A stretch of 64,000 nucleotides of DNA, from contig RSEE01000080.1 of assembly GCA_003971905.1 (NCBI GenBank), positions 1-64,000 of the forward strand. The letters are read 5' to 3'. The stretch comes from Moniliella sp. 'wahieum' (taxonomy: Eukaryota > Basidiomycota > Moniliellomycetes > Moniliellales > Moniliellaceae). The position numbers and the translations under genes are program-made. Below the pieces are notes generated by a model. The model did not search any database. It was not told the DNA's origin and worked only from the letters and a program-made list of their open reading frames with translations. Of this stretch, positions 51,114 to 61,600 are shown piece by piece; the first letter of the stretch is position 1, and every line of letters starts with the position of its first letter.

Positions 51114-51698
51114 CTATCCCAGAGGAAGGAGGCCATTTTCGGTGCCAATTCGACCCGCCCCCACGAGGTCGGAGATGCGGGTGTCCCATCGCCAGGGGAA
51201 TCGATGCAGAACATACCTGAGGCTGGTTTCCCAAGGAAGATGGTGCGGCACCGCGATGGAGACGACGTTGGACTGGCTCGCGGCAAATGGAGAAGGAATC
51301 TGGCCGCGGAACTCAGGTGGCTGAAGTTGAAATCCAGGAGCGGAATGAACAATTACCCCGGACTCGCGGGGGGTGACATATTTGTGGCCTAGTCGGACGC
51401 AGTGTTTTTTCCAGGCCTGCATATCCTCCAGGTTGGAAACCAGAATGGCGTGGGTGGGAGGGTACTGACCTGCATACAACGCTAATGGTATCCTAAGGTG
51501 GTGTACACCACTTGGCACAAATGTCGGTCGGTGATGATGAAGCCTGGGGGACGAAGCGTTACTTATCCCTGTAGTGTGCGTATATAAAAAAAGTTTTGCA
51601 AAAAATCTATGTAGAATCAAAGAGGGGAGGAGAAAGAGGGCGCAACTCACATCAAGGGTAAGGGCACGTTGTTCGGACGTATTAGAAGAACTCGGCAT
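51114..51698 (-). CDS. Unrecognised small gene between uL30m and tRNA-Ala
   Basis: I do not recognise it. A start at 51698 (MPSSSNTSEQRALTLD) is followed by a probable intron (donor GTGAGT at 51650, acceptor CCCCAG at about 51545). A coherent segment then runs AWKKHCVRLGHKYVTPRESG, IVHSAPGFQLQPPEFRGQIP, NVVSIAVPHHLPWETSLRYV and FPWRWDTRISDLV, ending at 51114-51116. A second intron (GTCAGT...ATGCAG, about 51410-51470) is possible. It lies head to tail with the L30 gene, 139 bp before it. Composition and regular hydrophobic spacing suggest a real protein of about 150 residues. Confidence 0.5.
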   Translation of the reverse strand: MPSSSNTSEQRALTLDVSCALFLLPSLILHRFFAKLFLYTHTTGISNASSPRLHHHRPTFVPSGVHHLRIPLALYAGQYPPTHAILVSNLEDMQAWKKHCVRLGHKYVTPRESGVIVHSAPGFQLQPPEFRGQIPSPFAASQSNVVSIAVPHHLPWETSLRYVLHRFPWRWDTRISDLVGAGRIGTENGLLPLG

Positions 51699-51795
51699 CC
51701 TTCGGGATACTGATGGAAGCGAGATTAAGCCCACAACAACAAAAGTAGGGCTGGCTGTTACGCTTCTGTCTGCTACACTTTTCGAGAAACACAAA

Positions 51796-51881
51796 GGGCG
51801 GATAGCTCAGTTGGTAGAGCGCACGCTTTGCATGTCATCTGCGGTTGTGTGAGGTCTGGGGTTCGATTCCCTATTCGTCCA
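51796..51881 (+). tRNA. tRNA-Ala (anticodon TGC) with a 13-nt intron
   Basis: The acceptor stem GGGCGGA pairs with TTCGTCC (G-U at two positions), with discriminator A. The D arm is GCTCAGTTGGTAGAGC. The anticodon stem CACGC/GTGTG encloses T-T-TGC-A followed by 13 extra bases. The T arm is TGGGG-TTCGATT-CCCTA. A T4 run follows at 51885. The mature length is 73 nt. Confidence 0.9.
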
Positions 51882-51884
51882 TCC

Positions 51885-51888
51885 TTTT
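51885..51888 (+). terminator. Pol III T-run terminator of tRNA-Ala
   Basis: A T4 run starts four bases past the tRNA end. Confidence 0.5.
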
Positions 51889-52126
51889 CCTTTTCTTACC
51901 CGCCGCCGCACACCCGCTAAAAGTTCGGAGGTACCAGGGACGCGTCCAGCTGCTGGGCGATCTTAGAACCAAGAAGCAGATGCGAAATGATTTTAAGCCA
52001 CTCTGTTACAACTCTCTTACATTCAAGTCCAAATACCTGAGACAAGCATGTTTCTACGGGGCCAGAGATAGAGGTAGATCATCATGGAAATGACTACATT
52101 TTAAAAGGCAAGGCGCCAACTGCCCA

Positions 52127-52890
52127 TTAAAGGGCCTTCTTGGCAGCCTTAGCCAGGTGGGCCGAGTACTCCACGAAAGGAGTAGGGGAGGAGGAATGTT
52201 GTTCCACAGGTTGGGCGTAAGGAAACCGTACGTCTTGGACACAGCCTCGAAAGTAGCCTTGATGAAGTTACCCATCGTGGCGGTCTGGCCAGACGACTGC
52301 GTGTAGCAGTCAGTCACACCGGCGAGCTGAAGCATGCGCTTCGAGGGGGGGCAGCGACGATACCCGTACCACGGGGGCGGGGACGAGACGGCACATGACC
52401 GACGCGGTCTTGCCGCTGACCTTCATGGGAACCGTGGGGGCTCACCAAGAGCGGCGCCCCAGTACCCACGACGGACAGGGATGACCGAAAGCTTGGCCAG
52501 GTTAATCGCAGCGCGAATGGCAGTGGCAACCTCCTTGGCGCACTTGACACCAAGACCCAAGTGACCATCCGAGTCACCGACGGCGACAAACGCCTTAAAG
52601 CGGGTACGCTGGCCAGCACGCGTCTGCTTCTGGACAGGGTGGATCTTCATCACCTCGTCCTTCAGCTTGGGAAGGAGCAGGTCCACAACCTGGTATTCCT
52701 TGATCGGGAGCGAGAAGAGGTAGATTTCCTCAATCGACTTGATCTTGCCGTCCTTGACCAGACGACCGACCGAAGTAACGGGAACCCACTCCTCCTTCTC
52801 ACCACCACGCGCACCACGGCGCCCACGGCGGCCGCGGCCACCACGGTCACGACCAAACCCACCACGTCCACGAGGAGCAGCGTCAGCCAT
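52127..52890 (-). CDS. RPS2: 40S ribosomal protein S2 (uS5)
   Basis: The start at 52890 reads [18 protein letters not shown], the Arg/Gly tail of eukaryotic S2. The S5 domain follows: [50 protein letters not shown] and [12 protein letters not shown]. The C-terminal part, in other frames, has [20 protein letters not shown] and [11 protein letters not shown], then a Lys-rich end at the TAA 52127-52129. Frame breaks lie near 52440, 52375 and in the G7 run 52345-52351; one more base there restores the family sequence. Because S2 is essential, these are almost certainly sequence errors. A 5' UTR intron is likely at 52898-52967 (donor GTCAGT, acceptor CCTTAG). Confidence 0.95.
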
Positions 52891-52897
52891 ATTGAGT

Positions 52898-52967
52898 CTA
52901 AGGCCAGTGGGAAACGAAGTTAGCAATGTCCGGCCAGTGGGCCAAGGGAACGGGAAGGGTAACTGAC
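52898..52967 (-). other. Probable 70-bp 5' UTR intron of RPS2
   Basis: On the minus strand AAG|GTCAGT opens and CCTTAG closes just 7 bases before the ATG. Such leader introns are common in fungal ribosomal protein genes. Confidence 0.5.
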
Positions 52968-53757
52968 CTTGCTTTTGCGTCAAACTTGGCGCTAGGAAGA
53001 GGACTGACAGAGACGACAGACGCACGGTATCAGGACTCCAAAAGGCAATGAACAGGGTTGCCGGGACACTTGCCTGGTGAGACCAGCCAATTTAAATTCG
53101 CCGCAGTCATCGCCATGCCGTCGTCTCCTCTCGTGCCAAAAAAACTGAACCTGGAATATCCCTTGTTGAACGTTGAATCTTTCAATTTCATTTCCGGGAA
53201 TCAATCTCAGTCTTTTGACCAGCTTCTCATCGACTGCAAGCGCCAGGCGGTTTTCTATCGAGAGGAACAGTAGGCCCAGCACCATCTTTGTGCATCGTGA
53301 GGATGATCGATCATCGATCATCCCAGGAATCCCAAGGTAGCACTCCTCTTGTGCTCCCATCAAGCACATCACGCGTCCCGCTGTCAGCCTGTCACATGTC
53401 ACCTGTCACATGTCAAGCTTCAAGCATGCCAAGCGCCAAGCTGTCAGCTGTCACTTGCCATAGTTTCAACGTTCAGTACACGCTCACTTCAATGACAGTC
53501 GCCCAAATGGTCGCCCTTGTATAATCACCAGCTGACTCAATCCATGGAGGTCGTCTGGGGTCACCATGGGGCCTGGGGGACCGCAGCCACCTTCACTTCG
53601 TTTGCCAATTTGTCGATGATTGTGGACTTGACCGGACTTTTGGCCTACTTTTTCTGTTTATTCATTATACGGTGGAGAGACAAAGATACCAGCGAGACAG
53701 TATCCTCTTCAGCATGCCACACCTCTCACCGCCTCATCTCAGATCCCCTCAGATCCC
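52968..53757. other. RPS2 promoter region
   Basis: Contains ATCGATCATCG words at 53302-53322, ACGCGT at 53371 and a run of GTCACATGTCAC/CAAGC words at 53390-53455. Small open frames at 52992-53402 and 53517-53810 overlap these repeats and are not called. Confidence 0.5.
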
Positions 53758-54600
53758 TCATATCTCATAGATCTCATCGCCGATTTCTTCCTTGCCATGT
53801 GCAAGTATGATTCTGATAGTTATGTGATGCATGAGGAGATCTGTGGAGTCGGGATGGCCGTTTTGAGGGTAATGCAATCGCACTGCTGGTGGGGTGGTGC
53901 TGAACCACCATTCCTCGGGATCGAGGCAAGTAGAGGCAAGTAGAGTGTGAGCACGATACAGGTGGGGCCGTTCGCCCGTTCTGCGATACCATTGTGGAGG
54001 TACTTTCAACTGGATCAAATGGTGGTTTCGGTTACGGTGCCGTGTTCGTTGTATACCTCCATCACTCTGGATGTGGCAGAAGTCATTTCGAGAGCATTGT
54101 CGGAGTGGACCACCTGGAAGGGCCAATCAGGGGCTGGCATTGTTCACGGGTAATCAAGTGGGTAATACATACAGCGTCCCTTTAGAGGGAAGAGGGAGGA
54201 AGAAAACGTCCCGCAGACGTCGTCGACGATAAGCAATCCCCAGTCGTGTCCACCGCTACCTTGCGAGGAATGTAGAGAGCACATCGATATGGATCAGGGA
54301 AAAAGTAGGTCGAGTGGTTCCGGTAACATTGTGAGAACGAGAATGAGGGGCTGTGGCATCCGCCTGAATACAGGAAGGACAATCCCAGTGGCGTCGAACG
54401 GTCGCTAATCTTGAGAAGAAACAAAACGTGAAGGGGAAGATAGGCAAGCAGTTAAGTAAGTGAGCTGGTCAAGGGATAGATGGTTCCACTACTCATGGGC
54501 TCGGTGGACCTTGTCGAAAAAAAAGGTAGAGGATGGTTCAATGAAATGAGCACTATTGGTTTGAGAGACCGAGGGGAGAAGGGGTTGGAGGAACATTTTG
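53758..54600 (-). pseudogene. Ty1/copia retrotransposon fragment (GAG-pre-integrase and integrase), decayed
   Basis: Read on the minus strand, several frames give copia landmarks in the right order. A GAG-pre-integrase segment HEWNHLSLDQLTYL (with a stop nearby) lies about 54450-54495. CPSCIQA at about 54370-54390 is a zinc-binding remnant. LIHIDV at about 54275-54295 is followed by a CLSSTTSA stretch. The integrase core has a HSDNA-like segment near 54100 and HNGIAERAN at 53972-53995. Stops and shifts occur throughout, and no reverse transcriptase or LTR pair is identified. Integrase and reverse transcriptase genes of intact elements would extend left; that part seems lost. Confidence 0.6.
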
Positions 54601-57102
54601 TAGTTAGCATCCGTAACAAGGCGGGGCAGGTAACAAGAATGCGTTCATCAGAACTTCCCCCACCCTGGCGAACATTATTACCGCTCAGAAAAGTTGCATG
54701 TGCCGGGGAGGAGGCGGCACCTCGGGACGAGCGCCCGCCTCGGGAAGACCCACCTCGGGAACTATAGTGTCGGTGAAACAACAGTGTCTCTGATAAGAGG
54801 AGGGAGAAAACGACGGCGGGCGATGAACCGCAGACGGATGAGTGAATTGCCACAAGCGTCAAGAGTTCCTCTCGTATGTTTTGTCGGCATACGAGATTAG
54901 CATGCCTTTCTCCTGTATCGCGTTAATGAGAACGCTGTACAGAGACGGGCGTCTGGAAGAGGATAGCATGGCAACCATAAATTGATTTTGTGTACCAGCA
55001 GACGACATGTTGCTCAGCAAATTGGTCCCCAGTCCGCCGAACGAAGGAAAGACTAACCAAGGAGGTCGATCTCATCGTGTTGGTTTCCTCTGACGGAAGA
55101 ATGTGGCCGTTGGTTTCCTTTTTGACGGAGTAATGTGGCCGTAGCGTTCCCGGAGGAGGGAAAAAAGGGATGATGCACACGATAATCCACGTCACTCTCA
55201 TGGAATGAATCATGAACTGTGCAGTGTAGTCTGTGTCGTAAAGGGGTTCAAAAAGAGCTTAGGGTCTAGGCCAGGTTTGTACTGAGTGCAAGTAGGCCCC
55301 TGCTCAACAATCTCCCTTGCCCGCCACAATGTCCCGTTCCATGACCGCAAGCACACTTCTTTGGCCCACGGCTAGAATGGTTGTCCGGCCTTGAATTTGC
55401 TGTCTTTGTCCAAAGTGGTATTAGTCAGAGTCTTGAAAGCGGAAACCATCTCATGATCCATTATGCCTTCGTCACTGAGTCGCCGAATAAAAAGTCATTT
55501 GTGTCCGCAAGCCCAAGATCCCGACCGTGGAGGCTAGCGGCATGATAATTGATCTGGTTCCAACGCACGCCACCGTCGCCAGCCAATACATTTTGTCTGT
55601 TGACAGCGGCATCCAGATGTCAGCACCTCACAGTTTTTCCGCCACGCCCACGAGACGTTCCATAGACAGGCCCATACTGCGCAGAGACGTTCCGTAGACA
55701 AGCCCATACTGCGTAGAGACGTTCCATAGACAAGCCGATACTACGTATAGTTAACGCGAACATGATTGTATCATCAATCGGAGGAGCACTGAGAGGTGAA
55801 GCCGTCGTTGCCACACAGGGATGGGAGTGATGCTCATCGTTGAAGAAATACGCCGAGGTGAGTGGTTGGTGATGAGTAATAGGCGAGGTGATCACCGCTG
55901 CTCACTGGATGAGCGAAGAGTTTCTCTGGTGAGATTGATGAGACCTGGAGTCCTGATGGTCCTCGATGTGGATATGGAATCGGACTGGTGGTGGTCATGA
56001 ACTACGCCAACCATGAACGCCTACAGAGGAATAGCATCAAGCAGCCTGCCGCCATCAGGGGCTAGACTGCGGAAAAGGAGAACAGAAGCGAGAAAAACAA
56101 CGGAACTCCTATGCCCGTGAGGAGGAACTGAAGGGTCGTTTTGGTCAAAACACACACGAGCCACCCAGCGGCTCAACATTTTTTGTGGCGTAGGCGACGC
56201 TGAGAAGATGTGCGGGGGCCTGAGACGCGGGGGCCTCTATGTGACAAGTTAGGCATTAAACGTTGACGGATATACGCTGGTACCGTCGGCAAGGTCCAGC
56301 GGAACGAGATTGTTTCGCTTGGGTTTTACACGTCTGCGAGGCTAGCGAATCACAAAGGGGGATAGGGTGTGGTGGGTGAGATAATATAGTAGCGAGGGAG
56401 GAGTTTTTAAGCCCTGCTAGCTGAGGCCTGGCGCTGCCGCTGGGCGAGACGTCAGGCAGTGGTCAGGCCTCCGGAGGGCACGAGGGCCCGCGGGCGGGCG
56501 TTAGAGGCGGGCGTAGGAAGCTCGTTAACCTTCTGTGGCAGGCGCGACGCCCGTGGTGGCGGGTGGTCGGTGGCTGGTGGCCGGTGGCTGATGGCCAAGG
56601 CCATGGCCATGGCCTGCCTTGGCGTGTACCTGGCAGCTGGCTGGCAGACGGGAGGGCGTCACGCATGTCACCCGTCGGGACATGCCACGCCGCGGCTCAA
56701 ACTGCAGTGGCCCTTCGGTGTTGCTCTCCGCAGTGCCCCCCTGCTGGGGCGGCCAGACCCGGGCACCGTTTCAGCTTTTGCTGCCAAGCGCCGCCACGCC
56801 GGCTGCGTGCGACGAGGCACGAGGCACCCGAACGCACAGACGCCCCACTCTTCGTGCTGGTGACCGGGGACTACGTGACTACGTGACTAGCGACTGGTGA
56901 CTGTGGGCGCAGCACCCAAATCTCTCTCAAAAGCCCCCCAAGCCGCCGGCCAAGCGTCCCCTTCGGCCGCAGGCCTTCAGGATTCAGCTTCAGCCACCGC
57001 AACCCCAGCTCTCTGCCCATCGTCCTCCTGCCCTCGCCTCCCCCCCTCCCCCCCCCATCTGCCTCAAGCGGAGTGCTTGCGCTGTTGTCTTGTCGTCCAA
57101 CA
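54601..57102. other. Region right of the copia fragment, probably more decayed element, then promoter
   Basis: The first kilobase may hold gag-side remains of the same element, but I cannot support domains. A 32-bp tandem repeat lies at 55653-55748. A block at about 56075-56195 is similar to 10410-10530. From 56450 on the DNA is GC-rich, with GTGACTAC-type words at 56862-56900 leading into the next gene. Confidence 0.45.
55653..55748. repeat. 32-bp tandem repeat, three units
   Basis: Three head-to-tail units start GAGACGTTCC at 55653, 55685 and 55717. They differ at only a few positions each. Confidence 0.92.
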
Positions 57103-58144
57103 TGGCTTCTCTCCAGTCGTCTGCTCCCGCCCCCACGCCGCGCCCAGCGTCCACGCTCATGTCCCTCACTCATTCCGGCGAATCGTCGCCCGTTACGGGC
57201 GACATGCACGTCCGCCTGCCTCCCGATGTACATGCCAGCTGGGTGAACTCGGATGCCCTGCGTCACCTGTTTATCACGCAGGACTCGCAGAGCATCAAGG
57301 CCAACTCGTCGCGTCCCTTTGTCATCAGCCCCTTTGCAAGGGACTTGTGGCCCCCGCGATACGATGCGCCGCAGCAAGAGGTCACCCAATCATCTTCCGC
57401 CTCGGGTGTTTTCAAGTCGCACTCGGCCGTGAATGTGACAGTTTACGTGGACGGCACTGTCAATGGAGTCGAGACGCTGCGCAAGGAGAACCCCCAGTTG
57501 GAATTGGTCCCAACGTCTCTTCCTGGACCCCCAGTACCCGTAAGGCCAACAACCGCCACTCGTCCTACTTTTCCTACGTTCCTCGCAAGGAGCGCCTGCT
57601 TCCTGTGATGTCCAAGCGAAAGTGTGGTGAGCTATGTGACTCTCCGACTCCCGTCCTATCCTGTGCTTGACACGCCGCTCCAGATCGCGCCCGCACCTTG
57701 CGTGGTGCGTGCAATGTCTTTCTGCCCCCCGAGTTTTCGGGGATTGTATCGTGGAGTCTGGGTGTGGGGCCGCACGGAAGCACGATCAAACAAGCAAGCG
57801 GGGATGAGGTGGGAATGGGGGGGTTCAAGTTATCCAAGGCACTCCGCAACAGCGGTCGGGTGATTGACCTAACTGGCCGACTGGGCGTCGGACCGCCACC
57901 GGGAACAAGCAGCGCGACGGCGGACGCCGACGTGAAGAAAGCGCTCAAACTGCATGCGCCCCTGCTCAAGAAACGGCCGAATCGGGGTCTTATCAAGGTC
58001 TATCCCGTGGGAACGCACCTGGCAGCGGGGGTGGAGCCCCCCGCGCTCCGGGGTGATCTGTGTGAGCTGGTCACGGCTCGAGGCAACATGACTCTCTATG
58101 ACGCCTCTGAGTTCAAGGAGGAGGAAGGGTGTGTGATCAGCTAA
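57103..58144 (+). CDS. Unrecognised protein ending in a CaaX prenylation motif
   Basis: I do not recognise the family. The start at 57103 reads MASLQSSAPAPTPRPASTLM. The body has SWVNSDALRHLFITQDSQS, VNVTVYVDGTVNGVETLRK, NNRHSSYFSYVPRKERLLPV and, after an intron starting GTGAGC near 57628 and ending CTCCAG near 57684, NVFLPPEFSGIVSWSLGVG. The last 60 residues are basic, then acidic, and finish EEEGCVIS at the TAA 58142-58144. CVIS fits a CaaX box, so farnesylation and membrane attachment are likely. There is one frame break near 57505. The length of about 320 residues and the beta-rich look suggest a small soluble domain with a membrane tether. Function unknown. Confidence 0.6.
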
Positions 58145-58696
58145 GGGTGCTTCTTGTGGACAGTTATCATACGTGCTTTATTCCCTTTTTGCCCCTGTTG
58201 TCACCCCTGCCTCGCTATTCCTTTTTGCATACTGCTGGAACTTTCTTCTTCTCATCCTTGTTGTTACGCGCCTCATTGTCTGCTGCTTCTCGTTCCGGAT
58301 TCTACGAGCCCATACATGGAATGGATTGTATGGCATGCAGTATCACCCCGTCGCTACCGGACACGTTGTATTGTTGAGCAGGATACAGAGCAGTAGTGGG
58401 CTGTCTGGGGCAGGCTGGTGGTCTGTGTGGGTGGCCTCGATCTGAGATCTCAGTCTGAGACCGGATGGGGCTGGACGCGCGCAGTAGTCGCGCATGTTCA
58501 AATTTCAATGGCCGCCCCTTGCTTGCCGCGGCACACACCCGAGCGGAATTGGGGCCGACATACAAAGCGGCGGCGGCGCTCTTTCCGCCCGGCCCAATTT
58601 TTTTCGCCTGGCGCTTCACTTGCAGACATTATAGCTCCCACCCGCCCGCCCCGCCTTCCTCCATCCAACGCCTCCGCCCCGCCCTCGACTGCGACG
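58145..58696. other. Intergenic, RRP12 promoter
   Basis: A T-rich stretch after the CaaX gene is followed by ATCTGAGATCTCAGTCTGAGA at 58440-58460. No gene is seen. Confidence 0.5.
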
Positions 58697-61600
58697 ATGG
58701 CCGACTACGACGCGGCGGCGGCAACCGACGCGCTCAACGAGGCCCTCCTCAAGATCCGCCACCACACCGCATCCAAGCTCGAGAACCAGCGCACCCCTGC
58801 TCTCCTCCTCACCGCCATCGAGACCGGCATTGCCGAGCACCATGCCGCTGCCCGCGCCGCCGGCCAGGCTGCGCCTCCCGAGGGCAGCTCCCCCTCCCCC
58901 ACCGAGTACCTGGTGGGCATGCTGAGCATGTCCGCGCCGCCGCCAGCAGTAAGGTGTGTTTTTTCTTTTCTTTTTTCTGGTTCTTCTTCTTGGTCTCTGC
59001 GGGCATCTTCTCATCCTGACAATAACCCTTCCTCCTCTGCTATAGGTGCCGTGTCGTTGCCCGCTCTGCTCTACCTATCTCCCTCACCGCCCCCCATGTC
59101 CCCACAAGCGTGCTGTACAAGGAGATCGACCCGCTCTTGCGTCTTCTGCAGGGCCCGCTGAGCCCCGCACGCCACATCGATGCAGGCACACAAGGCGCCC
59201 AGAGGGTCTTGCTGCCCAACTTCGCTCGGTGCTCAACATCCTCGAGATCGCCCTGGTGCATTTTCCTCTCAAGGTGCTTTCCCACACCCCGCTCCAGCAA
59301 TCGTTCAACTCGGCTCTCAAGCTCTGCATCGACGTCCGCCCCAAGGTTCGCCGTCGCGCCCAGCAGCTTGTGCTTGCTACCCTTCAGCGCGACGATGGTG
59401 ACCACCCCTATGCCACTCCCGTGCTTACGTGGCTCGTTCAATCTTTTGACCGCGTCGGCGAGGCGAGTGGATCCAAGTCCCACGACGGAAAGCCCGAGTT
59501 TGACAAGAAGACTGGTCGTGCGCTGCACAGCGGTGCGGCGGCCGCGTTGCGGCAGAACGCACTCGAGCTGCAAAACGAGCCAAGGCCAAGCGTGGGGCCA
59601 ACGTTAAGTTGCATCCTAGTGCCGGGTGTGGCTCACTGGCTTTGCCAAGGAGCTCATCCCTGTCCTCCACACCCATGGGGCGTTGGGGTCCAAGGCCGCG
59701 CTCGAAGGGCTGGTCAAGGCGCTGATTCGTCTGCCGTCGCTTCAGAACCCGTTTTTGTCCGTCGGGGCGTTCGATGACTTTGAAGTGCTCTTTCGCCAGC
59801 GTTTGCAAAATGGGTCGTCCAGTCTGCTGCAAACTACCCTCCGCACCCTCCGCTCCAAACACGTTCGCAACCAAGTGTCTTCGGACGCCCAGTTGTACCC
59901 TGCGTACCTCCACGCCTTGTCCTCCGCTCTGACTGCCTTGGCCCGGTACGACCTGGTCGCAGCCGAGACGGGGTCGGAGAGCCCTCTCTGGGCGAGTCAG
60001 GAGGATTCGATCAGTGCCCTTCCTATCTTTACCGACGTTCTCTCTCGCGCCCTCGGCAGGTATGGGGGCTAAGAGCAAGCCCGTCCGGGAAGCTGGCAAG
60101 GCGCTGTTGCTCGCCATCATCAAGGCTTTGCCTCGGAGCAAAATCGTGTCGGCTGCGTCGGCGCCCACGGAACCTTCCGAGGTCAAGTCGATTGTGGACC
60201 AGCTGCACAACGCCCTTGAGGGACAGGCTGTCAAGTTCCTGGCATCGCGGGCCGAATTGTTGGGGGTAATCGAGGGTCTGATCGAGCAACTTCGCACGTT
60301 TGTCCCGGCCGCTCGCTCGCCCATCCCCAAGCCCATGTGGACCACGACACGCCTCGGGCCTCCGAGGTGTTTTGTCTCCCGTTCATCACGTCCGCCGCAA
60401 CGATGCGGACAGACGAGTCGTTTGAGCATCGTGCCGAGGCCGATGCGGTTCTTGCCAAGGGTCAACGTCTGTGGGCCCGGGGTCGTTCTCGAACTGTTGC
60501 CCCTCAACCTACTAGGGGAAGATGAGCCGGAACGCACCTGGCTTTTGCCCCTCATGGCACGTCAAATTGACAACACGGAGCTGGCCCACTTTGCCACGTC
60601 TTGCTCCCCCTCACCAAGGAGCTGGACAGCGTCGGGCCGACGCCGAATCCCGCCGGGAAGGGAGCCGTGGCGCGGCATCATCCGAGTCGTTGATGTGGTC
60701 CACGCTGATCAAGCAGGTATGGGACTTGTTCCCCGGGTACTGCAAGTTGCCCCTGGACGCCGTGTCGGCCTTGAGCCAAACCACCCTGGCGGCCGACTGG
60801 TGGATGTGCTGAAACGTTCGCAGGACCCTGCGTCGGGGTGGGTCGTGTCGGCCATCGATCCTTGGTGGGCTGCAGCAACTGGTTGAGACCAGTCGCAGTA
60901 TCAAGGCGTCCGGGATGGGGCTGGAGCTCGAAGCCAACTTTGGTCTGACCCCGGCTGATGGCGAAGCCAACTTGGCCAAACTGGCCGAAATGGCACCTGG
61001 GTTCATGACCGTGTTGTACGACGTGCTGCGCTTGAGCCCGCGGGAAGACCAAGGCTTTATCTTGCCCACCATGAGTCTGTTTATTGATCTGTTGCCTCCG
61101 TCTGCTCTCGAGGCCGCGTTCCAGCACTTGCTCACTACCCTCGCACAGCCTTGGCTCAGCCCCTGAGCACAAGCACGGGAAAGCAGATGCCAACGCGCCC
61201 CAGTCCGAGTGGTCACGTCGCTCAAGGTGTTGGCTCTGTTTGTACCGCACTTGTCGGTCGCTCAGGCTTCCACGCTGCTCACTGGGATTTTGGGCGAGGC
61301 GAACGATAAGACACAAGCTGTCGCCCCCGCCCTCTGACCAACAAGGAGGCGGCCGTGCAAAAGCGCGCCTACCACCTGTTCACCCGGCTTGTCGAAGCCT
61401 CTACCGGTCCGGTCGTGCTGGCTTCGAAAGGCTCCAACGGTGCCCCGTTGCTGCTGACGCTACTCAAGGCGGTCACCCTTTCTCAGATCAACGTTGCACC
61501 CGGGGCCGAAGACGAACGGATGGGACTCTTGTCGGCGCTGGTGCCGCGCATCCCTCGTGATCAACTCCATCTCCTTCACCCTCTTACCGTCGAAGCCGTT

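Noticed and set aside
52992-53402. 136-codon minus frame and a 71-codon plus frame upstream of RPS2
   Set aside because: They overlap each other and the RPS2 promoter, contain the ATCGATCATCG repeat and show no recognisable motif.
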